From NCBI GenBank assembly GCA_028287745.1, contig JAQBPB010000058.1, positions 1 to 64,000 on the forward strand: a stretch of DNA of 64,000 nucleotides. The letters are read 5' to 3'. Source of the DNA: Chloroflexota bacterium (lineage in GTDB: Bacteria; Chloroflexota; Chloroflexia; Chloroheliales; Chloroheliaceae). This document shows positions 8,778 through 18,020 of the stretch, piece after piece. Position 1 is the first letter of the stretch; the number at the start of each line of letters is the position of its first letter. The notes beneath the pieces are model-generated. The model worked only from the letters and a program-made list of their open reading frames with translations. It was not told the origin of the DNA and made no database searches. Made by a program: the position numbers and the translations under genes.

Positions 8778-10415
8778 ATGGGAATAAACATATTTAACCG
8801 TGTTAAAGACAAACCAGAACACCGGGTGAGAATCCTCATGGCTCTGGTTGTTTTTATGTCGGTCGGATTACTGGCTTTTGAGAGTGTGCCCGCCTCGGTA
8901 GCGGCCGCCAAAGGCCCGGATTTTTCGAATGAAGTGTTCCAGGCAACCTGGAGCCGGACTGACAAGCCAATTGCCGATACCAGAACTTCACGCAGTTGGT
9001 ACTGGGGCCCGCAGCCGCTAACTGTCGGTTTTATGGAAAACTATGCCGACTCACCGGGTAAAAAACGCGAAATTCAATATTTCGATAAAGCCCGCATGGA
9101 AGTCAACAATCCTAGCCAGGGAGTTATTACCAACGGTTTGCTGGTGGTTGAAATGATCAACGGCCACCGCCAGGATGGTGATAAACTCTTTACAAATGTT
9201 GGCCCTTCGTCCATCCCGATTGCCGGGGATGCCTCCAATACCTGGCCGACCTATGCCGGGCTGGCGGGTGCCTACATGCAACCCAAAGATAAGAAAGTAG
9301 GCCAGACTGTAAACCTGTCCTGGACCCACCAGGGCGCAGCCGCCACGGATAAGTACCAGGATGACCCGGCGGTTAAAATCGCGACCCAGCAGAATGGCCT
9401 GGGCATACCGGCCGGTTTCTGGGACTTCCTCAACCGCAAAGGTACGATTTATACCAATGGCGGCTTTTCTGATGCAACCATCAGCGAATGGCTGTTCAGC
9501 ACCGGCTTACCTATTACCGAAGCCTACTGGACCAGAGTTAAGGTCGGTGGGGTAGAAAAGGACGTCCTGTTCCAGGCTTTTGAACGCCGGACCCTGACTT
9601 ACACCCCGGCTAACCCGGCCGATTACCGGGTGGAAATGGGCAACGTTGGCTGGCATTACCTGACCTGGCGCTATCCGAATGGCGCGCCGACTGTCAGCGA
9701 TGTCCCCCCTTCGTCCAAACCGCAATTACCGGCGGCCATCGGGCTGCCCTGGTACATTGTAACGGGTGATGCTTTGAATATTCGCACCGCTCCTACAAGC
9801 AAAGCCAGTATTGTTGAGCATACCTCCAACCATCCTTTCCTCCAGACGGCGCTTAAAGGCAACCGGGTACAGGCTATCCGTACCGTCCAGGGCGAAGAAA
9901 TCGAACCGGGAAACAACACCTGGTTACAGATTTACGAGAACCCGAACCTGTACGTCTATAGCGGTTACACCGCCAGGATGGTCCTGCCCGATTATCCGAC
10001 CCCGGCCCGCACCCACAAGGGGACCTGGGTTTCGATAAGCATTGCCAAGCAAATGATGGCGATATTCGATGGCGACAGGCTGGTTTATAAAACCCTGATT
10101 GCCAGCGGTATTCCCAACAGTGACCCGGCCAAGGATCACCGGACCCCAACCGGTATTTTCAAAATCAATGGTAGTTATCGTCCAGCCTCACAGACAATGT
10201 CAGGTGGTGGCAGCGATAAAGCTTCCCCTGGCTATTACAAGCTGGATGATATTCGCAATGTCAGTTATTTCTTTGAGGATTATGCAATCCACGGAAGTTA
10301 CTGGCATGCCAGCTACGGGATAGCTCCGCAGAGTCACGGTTGCGTCAACGCGACTGTTTATGACGCGGGGGTAATCTTTAAACTGCCCGCCGGAACCGTA
10401 GTCGACGTTATCTAG
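8778..10415 (+). CDS. Secreted L,D-transpeptidase (YkuD) with SH3-like and Chloroflexota-type domains
   Basis: About 545 residues from ATG 8778, chosen because the promoter at 8690 and an AGGATGG site support it; a longer frame runs to TTG 8673. The N-terminus is a signal peptide: basic RVKDKPEHRVR, hydrophobic ILMALVVFMSVGLLAF, then Ala-rich cleavage region. Residues about 45-300 form a Trp-rich module (TWSRTDKPIAD, YFDKARMEVNNP, YAGLAGAYMQP) known to me from Chloroflexota extracellular proteins. An SH3b-like segment LNIRTAPTSKASIVEH lies near 333, and the YkuD domain fills the end with HGSYWH and the catalytic SHGCVN near 518-523. It should cross-link peptidoglycan or attach proteins to it outside the membrane. 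Ends at a clear terminator. Confidence 0.88.
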   Translation: MGINIFNRVKDKPEHRVRILMALVVFMSVGLLAFESVPASVAAAKGPDFSNEVFQATWSRTDKPIADTRTSRSWYWGPQPLTVGFMENYADSPGKKREIQYFDKARMEVNNPSQGVITNGLLVVEMINGHRQDGDKLFTNVGPSSIPIAGDASNTWPTYAGLAGAYMQPKDKKVGQTVNLSWTHQGAAATDKYQDDPAVKIATQQNGLGIPAGFWDFLNRKGTIYTNGGFSDATISEWLFSTGLPITEAYWTRVKVGGVEKDVLFQAFERRTLTYTPANPADYRVEMGNVGWHYLTWRYPNGAPTVSDVPPSSKPQLPAAIGLPWYIVTGDALNIRTAPTSKASIVEHTSNHPFLQTALKGNRVQAIRTVQGEEIEPGNNTWLQIYENPNLYVYSGYTARMVLPDYPTPARTHKGTWVSISIAKQMMAIFDGDRLVYKTLIASGIPNSDPAKDHRTPTGIFKINGSYRPASQTMSGGGSDKASPGYYKLDDIRNVSYFFEDYAIHGSYWHASYGIAPQSHGCVNATVYDAGVIFKLPAGTVVDVI

Positions 10416-10469
10416 AAGTTACCGAACCTGGCAGTGCAGTTTAGCTAAGTCAGTAACTTTATGAAAAAT

Positions 10470-10506
10470 AAAGGGCGTCCTTTTAACAATTGGACGCTCT
10501 TTTTTA
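10470..10506 (+). terminator. Terminator after the L,D-transpeptidase
   Basis: AGGGCGTCC (10472-10480) pairs with GGACGCTCT (10492-10500) with one G-T pair, flanked by an A-rich left side and a T-run TTTTTT at 10500-10505. Confidence 0.75.
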
Positions 10507-10561
10507 TTGCCTGTTATTTTACTTAATGAGTAGCCGGTATAAGCTGCCGGGAATTACCGGC

Positions 10562-11791
10562 TTACTCTACCAGGGCCAGACCGGCCCGGGCGGTTTGAAG
10601 GGCCTGTTTGTCGGATACTACCAGTTCCACCAGTTCCGGGATTGATAGGCGGTCGATTTCCTGCTCACGCGGGCAAAGGACGTCGCGCTCCAGCCGGGCC
10701 CGTTCGTACAGTTGTTTGGCTTTGACCGGCACGCTGCGCTGCGAGTTAAGAATATAACGTAAATTCTGGACGCAGTCATTCAAAGCGGTCAGGTTTTCCC
10801 GGGCATCAAAGCGGCTTTGCTGGAGCCTTTGGACCTCCTGGCCTAGCCGGTCCTGGGCCTGTTCCAGCAGGGCCAGCGCTTCACGGGCCAGCCGCAAAGC
10901 CGTGACGTACTGTGGTGGCGTGCCTTTGAAAGCGCGCCGGGCTTCCCCGACCTTTTGCACTACCGGGTTCAGGTAGAACACCGGGTCGGAAGAAATTAAT
11001 TGGGCCTGCTCATTAAAAACCGGGCGGGCCGCGCTTAACCGGCTGAGCGCCTCTTGCAAGGCGTCATCCGCTTCCTGGGACGCGTGGTGGTAATCGGCCT
11101 CGGCGGCTTGAATTAAGTGGAATTTTGCGGCCGCCGAATCGAACAAAGTCGAGGACCGGCGGGCCAGGTCAAACGCTTCTCGCCAGGATTTCCGGCCAAG
11201 GGCCAGCCGGGCCGAGATTACCATCTGGCTGGCCGCCTGGACTTCGCTGGCAGCGGTTGCCAGGGCAGCTTCCACCTGCGGGAAGTTTTCGGCGTAAGCG
11301 GCTTTTAGTGCTTCGGCCACCTGGCGTGCATGCGCCAGAGCCTGTTCGGCTTGCAACCGCTGGCCTTCCGCCGCCGCAATCTTGTCGCCAGCTTCCTCGC
11401 GAGGCTTGCTAAGCTCATCGCGGGCTTTGGCAGCCAGGCTGAACCAATGCCGGGCTTCGTGGGACCGGGCCTCAATCCGCAAAGCCGGTTGCATATATTC
11501 GTAGGCCTGGGCATCCGTGATGCGCTCCGGCACCGGCCGGTCGGCAATCAAATTTACATCATTGTAAATCTGACTCATAACGGCTTTGGCCCTTTCCAGG
11601 GCCTGCCGGAAATTCGCCATGTCCGCCGGACTAAATTCCTTCTGGTCGAGGTCCAGGCTTACCTGTAAGTCTTGCAGCTCAAGGTCAAGGTCGGTCGTAA
11701 CCGCTGCGGCGGCGGTCCGGCGTTTGATAACCGCCTCAGCCCGTATTTTGTTTTCTTTGGCCCCTGGCAGAAAATCCCCAAAATTGCTCAT
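10562..11791 (-). CDS. Alpha-helical coiled-coil protein of the kinase/FHA operon
   Basis: A 409-residue protein with no family I recognise. Nearly all of it is predicted helix: Ala/Glu/Gln/Arg-rich heptads such as EGQRLQAEQALAHARQVAEAL near 150 and LGQEVQRLQQSRFDARENL near 320. There is no signal peptide, membrane segment or zinc ribbon. It is the last gene of the operon, six bases after the FHA gene, so it is probably a structural or scaffold partner of the signalling proteins. The N-terminal 30 residues (KENKIRAEAVIKRR then TTDLDLELQDLQ) might offer a phosphorylation site, since they contain adjacent Thr residues, but this is speculation. Confidence 0.75.
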   Translation of the reverse strand: MSNFGDFLPGAKENKIRAEAVIKRRTAAAAVTTDLDLELQDLQVSLDLDQKEFSPADMANFRQALERAKAVMSQIYNDVNLIADRPVPERITDAQAYEYMQPALRIEARSHEARHWFSLAAKARDELSKPREEAGDKIAAAEGQRLQAEQALAHARQVAEALKAAYAENFPQVEAALATAASEVQAASQMVISARLALGRKSWREAFDLARRSSTLFDSAAAKFHLIQAAEADYHHASQEADDALQEALSRLSAARPVFNEQAQLISSDPVFYLNPVVQKVGEARRAFKGTPPQYVTALRLAREALALLEQAQDRLGQEVQRLQQSRFDARENLTALNDCVQNLRYILNSQRSVPVKAKQLYERARLERDVLCPREQEIDRLSIPELVELVVSDKQALQTARAGLALVE

Positions 11792-11797
11792 CGGTTC

Positions 11798-12814
11798 CTA
11801 GCTAATTTGCACCTGTATCGTATAGCGCGTGCCAATCTTCAGCACATCACCGTTATTTAAGGCAGTAGGTTCGCCCGGCTTAAGGTCGCGCCCATTTAGG
11901 AGGGTACCGTTTGCGCTCTCCAGGTCCTGGGCATAATATTGATTATCGATATCTTCCAGCCAGACCGCCAGGTGACGCCGGGAAGCGGCGCTGTCATCCA
12001 GGTTAACTTCCGGGAAAACGCGGGTTTTGGCATCGTTGCGGCCCAGCAGAATTTCCTTGCCTGTCCAGGTAACGGTTTCCTCACCATAAGGGCCTGTAAT
12101 CTGCAAAGTCAAAGTGCCGGTCCCGGTGGAAGCCGCCGGGGCGGATTGGACCGGCGGAGCGGGAGGAGCGCCAAAAGCGTTGCCCGCGACACCACCGGCC
12201 GGGCCGGGCGGCACCGGGATTGAACCGCCGCTGGTCTGCGCCGGGGCGGGCGGCACCACTACCTGGGAAGGTGGGGCTACCGGTTGGGCTTCCGGCCCGG
12301 CATTCATAGCCGAAACCGGCGCGCTGGCCGGGAAAGCGCCCGGAACCGCGTTGGTCATGGTTGGGGCGTTAGCCGGGTCAGCATTTGGCCCAATCTCCGA
12401 CAGCATCCGGTTAATATCTTCGTCTTTCATTTGAGGAGCCGGTGGCGCGGCTACCGCCGCGTTGGGGTTCGGTTGGATAGGGGCCGAAACCATAGTAACC
12501 GCGTTAGGGTCGGCCAGGGTCGAACCGCTGCTATTATTAGCCGCCCCGGTAAGATTTCTTACATCCGTACCGCAATTAAAACAAAACTCATCACCGGCCG
12601 ATAGCGGCGCGCGGCAGTTCGGGTTAGGGCAAACCAGTTGACTCGTACCAGGGGCCGGGGGCGCGGGCATGCCACCACTAAAACCGGATGGGGCAGTCGC
12701 CGGAATACCGGCCGCCCCGGCCTGGACTGCTACCGGTAACTGGCCGCCACAATTTTCACAAAATTCCGCATCATCGGGGTTCGAGTGCTTACATTGAGGA
12801 CAAGTAATTGTCAT
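11798..12814 (-). CDS. Double zinc-ribbon protein with C-terminal FHA domain
   Basis: A 338-residue cytoplasmic protein. Two Cys4 ribbons open it: CPQC...CENC (residues 5-22) and CPNPNC...CFNC (about 62-81). A Pro/Ala-rich, disordered linker of about 130 residues follows, then an FHA domain from about 235: LLGRND, SASRRHLAV-type phosphothreonine-binding segment (seen as AASRRHLAV), and SANGTLLNG. FHA domains bind phosphothreonine peptides, so this is the likely reader of the operon's kinase. In mycobacteria and corynebacteria the FHA proteins GarA/OdhI are substrates of PknG, which the kinase here resembles. It may bind the coiled-coil protein encoded six bases downstream. Confidence 0.9.
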   Translation of the reverse strand: MTITCPQCKHSNPDDAEFCENCGGQLPVAVQAGAAGIPATAPSGFSGGMPAPPAPGTSQLVCPNPNCRAPLSAGDEFCFNCGTDVRNLTGAANNSSGSTLADPNAVTMVSAPIQPNPNAAVAAPPAPQMKDEDINRMLSEIGPNADPANAPTMTNAVPGAFPASAPVSAMNAGPEAQPVAPPSQVVVPPAPAQTSGGSIPVPPGPAGGVAGNAFGAPPAPPVQSAPAASTGTGTLTLQITGPYGEETVTWTGKEILLGRNDAKTRVFPEVNLDDSAASRRHLAVWLEDIDNQYYAQDLESANGTLLNGRDLKPGEPTALNNGDVLKIGTRYTIQVQIS

Positions 12815-12884
12815 GGTTTAGCGCGGCCCCCTCTACCACCAGGGTAACCGCCCTCCTTTCCTGGTATTAACCAAAATAATAACC

Positions 12885-14150
12885 CTATTTCAACCGTGTT
12901 GTCTTGCCACTATTGATTGCAATCGTCTTTCGCTCAACCTCACTGGCGTTTTTATTAAGCCGGACGGTCCCGCTGGCGTCTTTTACCACCAGCTTATTAA
13001 GCATCCTGGTCATATTTTCGTTGCCGGTCTGCTGGCTAAGTTGTAAAGCCCGGCCCAGCATCCGGGTAGCGCGTTCGTTGTCACCGGAGGCCAGCGCGGC
13101 CTGGCCCTCGCGGATATTCTGGCTCAGTTCTTCCTGGTTGGTATAGTGCGCGACATGGTGATCGATCTGGGCGGCCAATTGCAGGTCGGTGGTCCACTGG
13201 GCAAAGACCCAGGCTTTGCGGTCGGTCTTTTCCTCTTCCTCACCCCGGCCCGAAGCGGTATAAATCAGGCTCGGCCGCGCCATCAAAAATTGCTGGCCGG
13301 GCTGGTACGCCGGGATTTGCAGCTCCAACACATAGTCGCGCTGGTCGCCTTGCGCCCACGAACCAAGCGTGACCTGGCTCATGCGCGGATTGGCCGGGTC
13401 AGGCGTAAGTTTGAAGGGCACAATGCTGGGGAAGACCTGCTGCATTGTGGTTATGGTTACACCCTGGGGCGTCCAGAGGTTCAGTTTCACATTGGTTACA
13501 GCCGTATTTTTGAACTGGGAGAAAGCCGAAGCAAAAACGCCCGCCACCTCGTCCGGTGAAGGGATAATATCGGCATCGCCGTTCGTACCCTGGGCGATAT
13601 AGCGAAGTTCATCTTCGTCCCAGTCGGTGCCAATACCCCAGGCGCTAACCTCAACCTGGGACTGTTTACAGTTCATGACCGAACGGTCCAGCATAGACCG
13701 TTTTTCGCCTTCATTCTTGCCGTCGGTCAGGAACAGGATTTTCCGGACGCGGCCCTGGGCGGTCATCATCTCACGGGCAACCGCCTGGAGGCCGGTCGAC
13801 ATACAGGTGCCGCCGTTGCTGTAAACCGCCCGGACAGCCTGGACCGCCCGTTGTTTATTATCGGGTGTGGCGGCGCAGGGCGGCACAATAACATTCGCGA
13901 TTTCATTAAAAGTTACAACCATAAACGCGGTCGTTTCATCGGCGGCCTGAATAACCCGGATAGCGGCATCCTTGGCCGCCTCAATTTTCTGGCCTTCCAT
14001 CGAACCGCTCCGGTCAATTACAATACCCAGGGCCAGCGGCACCGGTTGGCTTTGCAAGTTCGTGGTAGTCAGGTTTATCGAGAGAACGGATTGTAACCTG
14101 GTATCACCTTCGCGCAGGTAAGGATTCTGGTAAGCGGAAACATCGAACAT
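12885..14150 (-). CDS. von Willebrand factor A domain protein
   Basis: A 421-residue protein with a vWA domain at about 38-225. The metal-ion-dependent adhesion site is complete: DRSGSM near 47 (DxSxS), a Thr in GGTCMSTGL near 113, and LFLTDGKNEG near 140. The second half has a beta-rich region (about 230-310) and a helical end containing a TPR-like stretch EGQAALASGDNERATRMLGRA. No signal peptide or membrane helix is seen, so it is cytoplasmic. AAAGGAG precedes the ATG. Combination of vWA, PP2C and kinase genes recalls the TerY-P triad of tellurite-type stress loci, although no Ter protein is present. Confidence 0.88.
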   Translation of the reverse strand: MFDVSAYQNPYLREGDTRLQSVLSINLTTTNLQSQPVPLALGIVIDRSGSMEGQKIEAAKDAAIRVIQAADETTAFMVVTFNEIANVIVPPCAATPDNKQRAVQAVRAVYSNGGTCMSTGLQAVAREMMTAQGRVRKILFLTDGKNEGEKRSMLDRSVMNCKQSQVEVSAWGIGTDWDEDELRYIAQGTNGDADIIPSPDEVAGVFASAFSQFKNTAVTNVKLNLWTPQGVTITTMQQVFPSIVPFKLTPDPANPRMSQVTLGSWAQGDQRDYVLELQIPAYQPGQQFLMARPSLIYTASGRGEEEEKTDRKAWVFAQWTTDLQLAAQIDHHVAHYTNQEELSQNIREGQAALASGDNERATRMLGRALQLSQQTGNENMTRMLNKLVVKDASGTVRLNKNASEVERKTIAINSGKTTRLK

Positions 14151-14169
14151 CGAATGACTCCTTTACTGG

Positions 14170-16428
14170 TTAGAACAACCGCCAGGGGGCAACTTTAAAC
14201 TTCTGGCGCACTATTTTCTCTCGGTCAGGATTCTGCGGGGGCAACCGTTTAAGATACTGATCGTAGTTGGCCTCAGCCTGCATTGCCAGCTGGCGCCTGG
14301 TCGGGACAGCCTGGTTGCCGGGAGCGTCCGGGTCTTGTTCAGGAAAACTGAACTGGGGTGGCATGGCCTGGCGAGCCGCCAGTTCATAAATTTTGCGGTA
14401 AAAGTCGGCCCGCGCCAGCAAGAAAGAGGTTGATTCAGTACCGCGCATCTGCAGATTGCGCAAGGCCGTGGAAACCTGGGCCAGGTCCCCGGCATCGGTT
14501 TGCGGCTTCTTGTAAAGATACAGGTTGCAGATGGCCTGCTGGGCATCCAGGTAGCGGGCGCTGCTTTCGTTAACCCGCGCCAGGGTTTCGGCGGCCAGCT
14601 TGTACTGCTGCTGGGCAATCAGTCCTTCAGCCGAGCCGAACAGGGCATCGGTATTATCCGGGCTGGCCTTGGCTACCAGGTTATAAATTTCAACCGCGTC
14701 ACGCTGGTTACCCAGGCGGGCATGGACCCGGGCCAGGGCCAGCAAGGGCGGGATTTCACCCGGCAAATCCTGGACCAACTCGCGGTACTGGTCCAGCGCG
14801 GCCGGTAGATTGCCCTGGGACTCCAGCAACCGGCCGGTATACCAGGCAATCTTCCAGTTGTTGGGGTCAATCTTCTGGACAATGGTAATTTCGGCCAGGG
14901 CCTGGCTGAACTGGTCGCGTTCCATATAGAATTCGGCCAGGCGCAGGTGGCCGTCTACGCTGTTACGGTTAACCCCAACCGCCTGGTTATAATACCCCAG
15001 GGCCTGGTTGTACTGGCTGGCCCGCAGTGCTATATCGCCCTGCTTGAGCAGGTCAAAAGCTTTATCCTTTTCGTCAAGGCTGGCCATCTCTTTGGTGCCA
15101 AGCTTGCCGGTGGCGAGGGCAATGCTGTCGAAAAGCTTGCTGGAAAGCGGTATGCCAGGCTGGCCCCCGGCCACCACCCGCAGGACTCCTTCCAACTGGT
15201 CGGCCATCGCTTCGACTGTCGTAAAGCGCCGGGCGGCAATCGGGTTGGTCGCTTTTACCAGGAACCGGTACAGCACCGGGGTATCCCGGAAGATCCGGTA
15301 GTGTTCGGCGGGCGGCATCCCAAACTGGGGGCGGTCAAGGTCCATCAGGCTGACCATATAGGCCAGCGAGCGAGCAATCGTGTAGAGATCGGTTTCGGGT
15401 GAAGGGTTTTTGACCGCTTCGGGTGCGTAAAAGCCCTGGGTGCCGTAGACCGCCGCCGGGTTCTTTTCGTACTTGATTACCGTGCCCAGGTCAATTAACT
15501 TGACGCTTTTGCTGCCGTCCTTGTGGTCCTCCAGCATAATATTCTGGGGCTTGAAGTCGCAATAGACCAGGCCCAGCCGGTGCATATAGGCGAAGGCGGG
15601 CAAAATTCCCAGGATGTAGCGAATCGCTTCCTCCGGGCTGAAGGGCTGTCCCCGGTCCTCCATGAGGGCGAAAAGAGTCTTGCCGTTGACGAACTCCATA
15701 ACAATGTAGCCGTCGGTATCAATCTGCAAGAAGTCGTAAATCTGGACCACATTGGGGTGCTTGATGGCGGCCAAGAACTCACGCTCTTTGATACTGGCCT
15801 GGACCAGGTCGGGGTCATCCGACTGCAAGAGGGCTTTGATAACCACTTTGCGTTTGAGGACGGTATCTTCAGCCAGAAAGACCGCGCCCATACCGCCGCT
15901 GCCAATCTGGCGCGTGATATTGTAACGCCCTTTGTCGCCCAGTTTGGTCCCAACCCCAATCTTTAAGGACTGCACAAATCCATGATTATCTATCGAACCG
16001 TTAGCGGTCGACCGGCCGCTAAAAGACAGATTAGAAGTGGAATAACCGCACTTGCGGCAGAACTTATCGTTGGAGGCAATCAGGTTATTGCAGCGCGGGC
16101 ACTTAATCGAAGCTCCCGGCGCGGCCCCGTTAGTCGAGCCGGAAACCGGCACCGGCGGCGGAGTAACCAGGGGCTGGTTTAGATTGGCCCCGCAGTTCGT
16201 GCAAAAATCTTCCTGGGAAGGATTGGAAGTGCCGCAGTTCTGGCAAATCTTAGAACCGGGTCTGGCGGCGCTGGCCGAACCGCTGGCGCTAACCGGGGGT
16301 GGCCCGGCCGCGCGGGCTTGCGTACGGCTGCTTACGGCCGCCGCAGTTGCGCCAGCCAGCACCGCCCCGCAATTATCACAAAATTCGTCGGTCGGTCTGA
16401 TTTTCGCATTACATACCGGACAATTCAT
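14170..16428 (-). CDS. Triple zinc-ribbon Ser/Thr kinase with C-terminal TPRs (PknG-like)
   Basis: About 752 residues; ATG 16428 is chosen over TTG 16431 because AGAGG lies seven bases upstream. Three Cys4 ribbons come first (about 4-21, 63-80, 110-128), then a kinase domain (about 165-425): glycine loop GSGGMG, Lys in KVVIKALL, Glu in EREFLAAIKHPN, catalytic loop YCDFKPQN, metal-binding DLG, and GTQGFYAPEA. The HRD motif is YCD, without the Arg that marks activation-loop-regulated kinases; PknG reads YND here and also has an N-terminal metal-Cys domain and C-terminal TPRs. Residues 450-650 contain TPR helices. It should phosphorylate Ser/Thr in the cytoplasm; the operon's FHA protein is the natural candidate target. 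Confidence 0.9.
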   Translation of the reverse strand: MNCPVCNAKIRPTDEFCDNCGAVLAGATAAAVSSRTQARAAGPPPVSASGSASAARPGSKICQNCGTSNPSQEDFCTNCGANLNQPLVTPPPVPVSGSTNGAAPGASIKCPRCNNLIASNDKFCRKCGYSTSNLSFSGRSTANGSIDNHGFVQSLKIGVGTKLGDKGRYNITRQIGSGGMGAVFLAEDTVLKRKVVIKALLQSDDPDLVQASIKEREFLAAIKHPNVVQIYDFLQIDTDGYIVMEFVNGKTLFALMEDRGQPFSPEEAIRYILGILPAFAYMHRLGLVYCDFKPQNIMLEDHKDGSKSVKLIDLGTVIKYEKNPAAVYGTQGFYAPEAVKNPSPETDLYTIARSLAYMVSLMDLDRPQFGMPPAEHYRIFRDTPVLYRFLVKATNPIAARRFTTVEAMADQLEGVLRVVAGGQPGIPLSSKLFDSIALATGKLGTKEMASLDEKDKAFDLLKQGDIALRASQYNQALGYYNQAVGVNRNSVDGHLRLAEFYMERDQFSQALAEITIVQKIDPNNWKIAWYTGRLLESQGNLPAALDQYRELVQDLPGEIPPLLALARVHARLGNQRDAVEIYNLVAKASPDNTDALFGSAEGLIAQQQYKLAAETLARVNESSARYLDAQQAICNLYLYKKPQTDAGDLAQVSTALRNLQMRGTESTSFLLARADFYRKIYELAARQAMPPQFSFPEQDPDAPGNQAVPTRRQLAMQAEANYDQYLKRLPPQNPDREKIVRQKFKVAPWRLF

Positions 16429-16475
16429 CAATTAGCCTCTTACCAGATAGTTAACGCTCAGGACAGCTTGTTTAG

Positions 16476-18020
16476 CTAAATAACTCGTACCAATATAACG
16501 GTTATATTATCGGCCCCACCATTCTCATTAGCCAGTTCTACCAGGGCCTGGGCGGCTTGCCCCAGGTCCGGCCGGGCCAGTAGCACCTCGGCGATAGCCG
16601 GGTCCCGCACCATTTCCCACAGGCCGTCCGAACTCAATAAGATGATGTCGCCGCTCTCCAGCACGTGGTCGGTAGTATCCACCGGCACGTTCTTATCCGG
16701 CGCGCCCAGGGCAAACAGGATCACGTTCCGGCGCGGGTCGTCATAAACCTGGTCAGGCGTCAGTTCGCCCTGGTCCACCAGGTGCTGCACCAGCGATTGG
16801 TCGCGGGTAACCCGCTCGATCAGCAGTTTAGGTTGCTCGGCCTGCTTCAAGGCATCGGAATTTAATTTGTCGGTCTGTTGGTCCAGCTTGCGGGTCGTCC
16901 GGTTGCCCGGGTCGGTGTCTTGCTCGGAAGCCAGCGGCGCGGTTTTTTGAGCCGTAGCAGGCTTAATCGGCTTGGCCTTGCTAAAGAGATAGGTCCGGCT
17001 GTCGCCCACGTTAGCAAAGACAGCCGACCGACCCACGGCGACACAGGCCGTAACAGTCGTACCGGAGTCGAGCTGCTCCCGGTGATTGATTTCATACAAC
17101 CTGGTATGGGCCGCACCAATTACATCTTGCAGGACTTTTTTAATCTGCGGTATTTCAAGATTTTGCCCACTGAGCCAGGGCCCGGCCAGTTCGGCCATAA
17201 TACGCGGCCCTACCGTTTCGATAGCGGTCCGGCTGGCAACTTCCCCGGCGGCCTGACCGCCCATGCCGTCCGCCACCATGTAAAACCCAAATGATTCGGG
17301 ATTGCTTTCAAAACAGCGTTTTAATTCAAAACTGAAATAGCTGTCCTCGTTTGTACCGCCTTTGCGGGATAGCCCGACATCGGTCAAACTGCTGCTAATT
17401 AGCTGTATGCCCGGTTTCACCGGCTGGCTGGCCGCCAGGGCCGCGATTATATCGGAAGGCAACTGGGCGGTGATCGGGTCAGGGCTGGCCGGGCTTGGGG
17501 GAACCGTCCCGGAACCGGGCGGAGCCGCCACGGGCGAGGAAACAATGTTCCCGGTCTTGTCGGAAGCGGCCGCTTCGCGTTTTTCGGGAGTGGCCGACGG
17601 TTTTAGGGCCCCGCAAGTCTCACAGTAATCGCTCGAAGCAGGATTTAGCGAGATACATTGCAGACATTTCCAGAAAGTCGGCAGCGAAGGTTCAGTCCGG
17701 TCATCGTCGTCGTCATCCTTAAGCGCCGCGCCGTTGGAACCGCCCGGACCCGCCAGGTCGCTTTCGCTCGGCAGGGCCCAGCTAAAGGAAGGCGCCGGGG
17801 CTGCTCCTGACGCGGCGGCCGGTACAGGTGGCGCCGCAGTTTCACTCGCGACCGGCTGCTCCGGAGATAAGGTGCCTTCAGCGCCGGTTTCAGGCATATT
17901 CTGGCTTAAAATCAGAGTAGGCTTTTTCTGAATCACCGGGGGCCGGGAACTTCCGCAATTGGCACAATGCTGGTCTTCCGGGCCAAACTCGTGATTGCAG
18001 TTGGGACAATATTGTGTCAT
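16476..18020 (-). CDS. Double zinc-ribbon PP2C-family protein phosphatase
   Basis: A 514-residue protein. It opens with a Cys4 ribbon (CPNC...CANC, 5-22), a long Pro/Ala/Ser-rich linker with a DDDDDD run, a second ribbon (CLQC...CETC, about 123-137), then a PP2C domain from about 215. All metal-binding motifs are present: TNEDSYF, VADGMGGQA, FANVGDSRTYL, LLSSDGLWEM, GGADNITV. An acidic-polar insert of about 55 residues interrupts the domain after the GDSR strand. It is the promoter-proximal gene and probably reverses the action of the kinase 44 bases downstream. The shared ribbons suggest that kinase, phosphatase and FHA protein dock on a common surface. Confidence 0.9.
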   Translation of the reverse strand: MTQYCPNCNHEFGPEDQHCANCGSSRPPVIQKKPTLILSQNMPETGAEGTLSPEQPVASETAAPPVPAAASGAAPAPSFSWALPSESDLAGPGGSNGAALKDDDDDDRTEPSLPTFWKCLQCISLNPASSDYCETCGALKPSATPEKREAAASDKTGNIVSSPVAAPPGSGTVPPSPASPDPITAQLPSDIIAALAASQPVKPGIQLISSSLTDVGLSRKGGTNEDSYFSFELKRCFESNPESFGFYMVADGMGGQAAGEVASRTAIETVGPRIMAELAGPWLSGQNLEIPQIKKVLQDVIGAAHTRLYEINHREQLDSGTTVTACVAVGRSAVFANVGDSRTYLFSKAKPIKPATAQKTAPLASEQDTDPGNRTTRKLDQQTDKLNSDALKQAEQPKLLIERVTRDQSLVQHLVDQGELTPDQVYDDPRRNVILFALGAPDKNVPVDTTDHVLESGDIILLSSDGLWEMVRDPAIAEVLLARPDLGQAAQALVELANENGGADNITVILVRVI

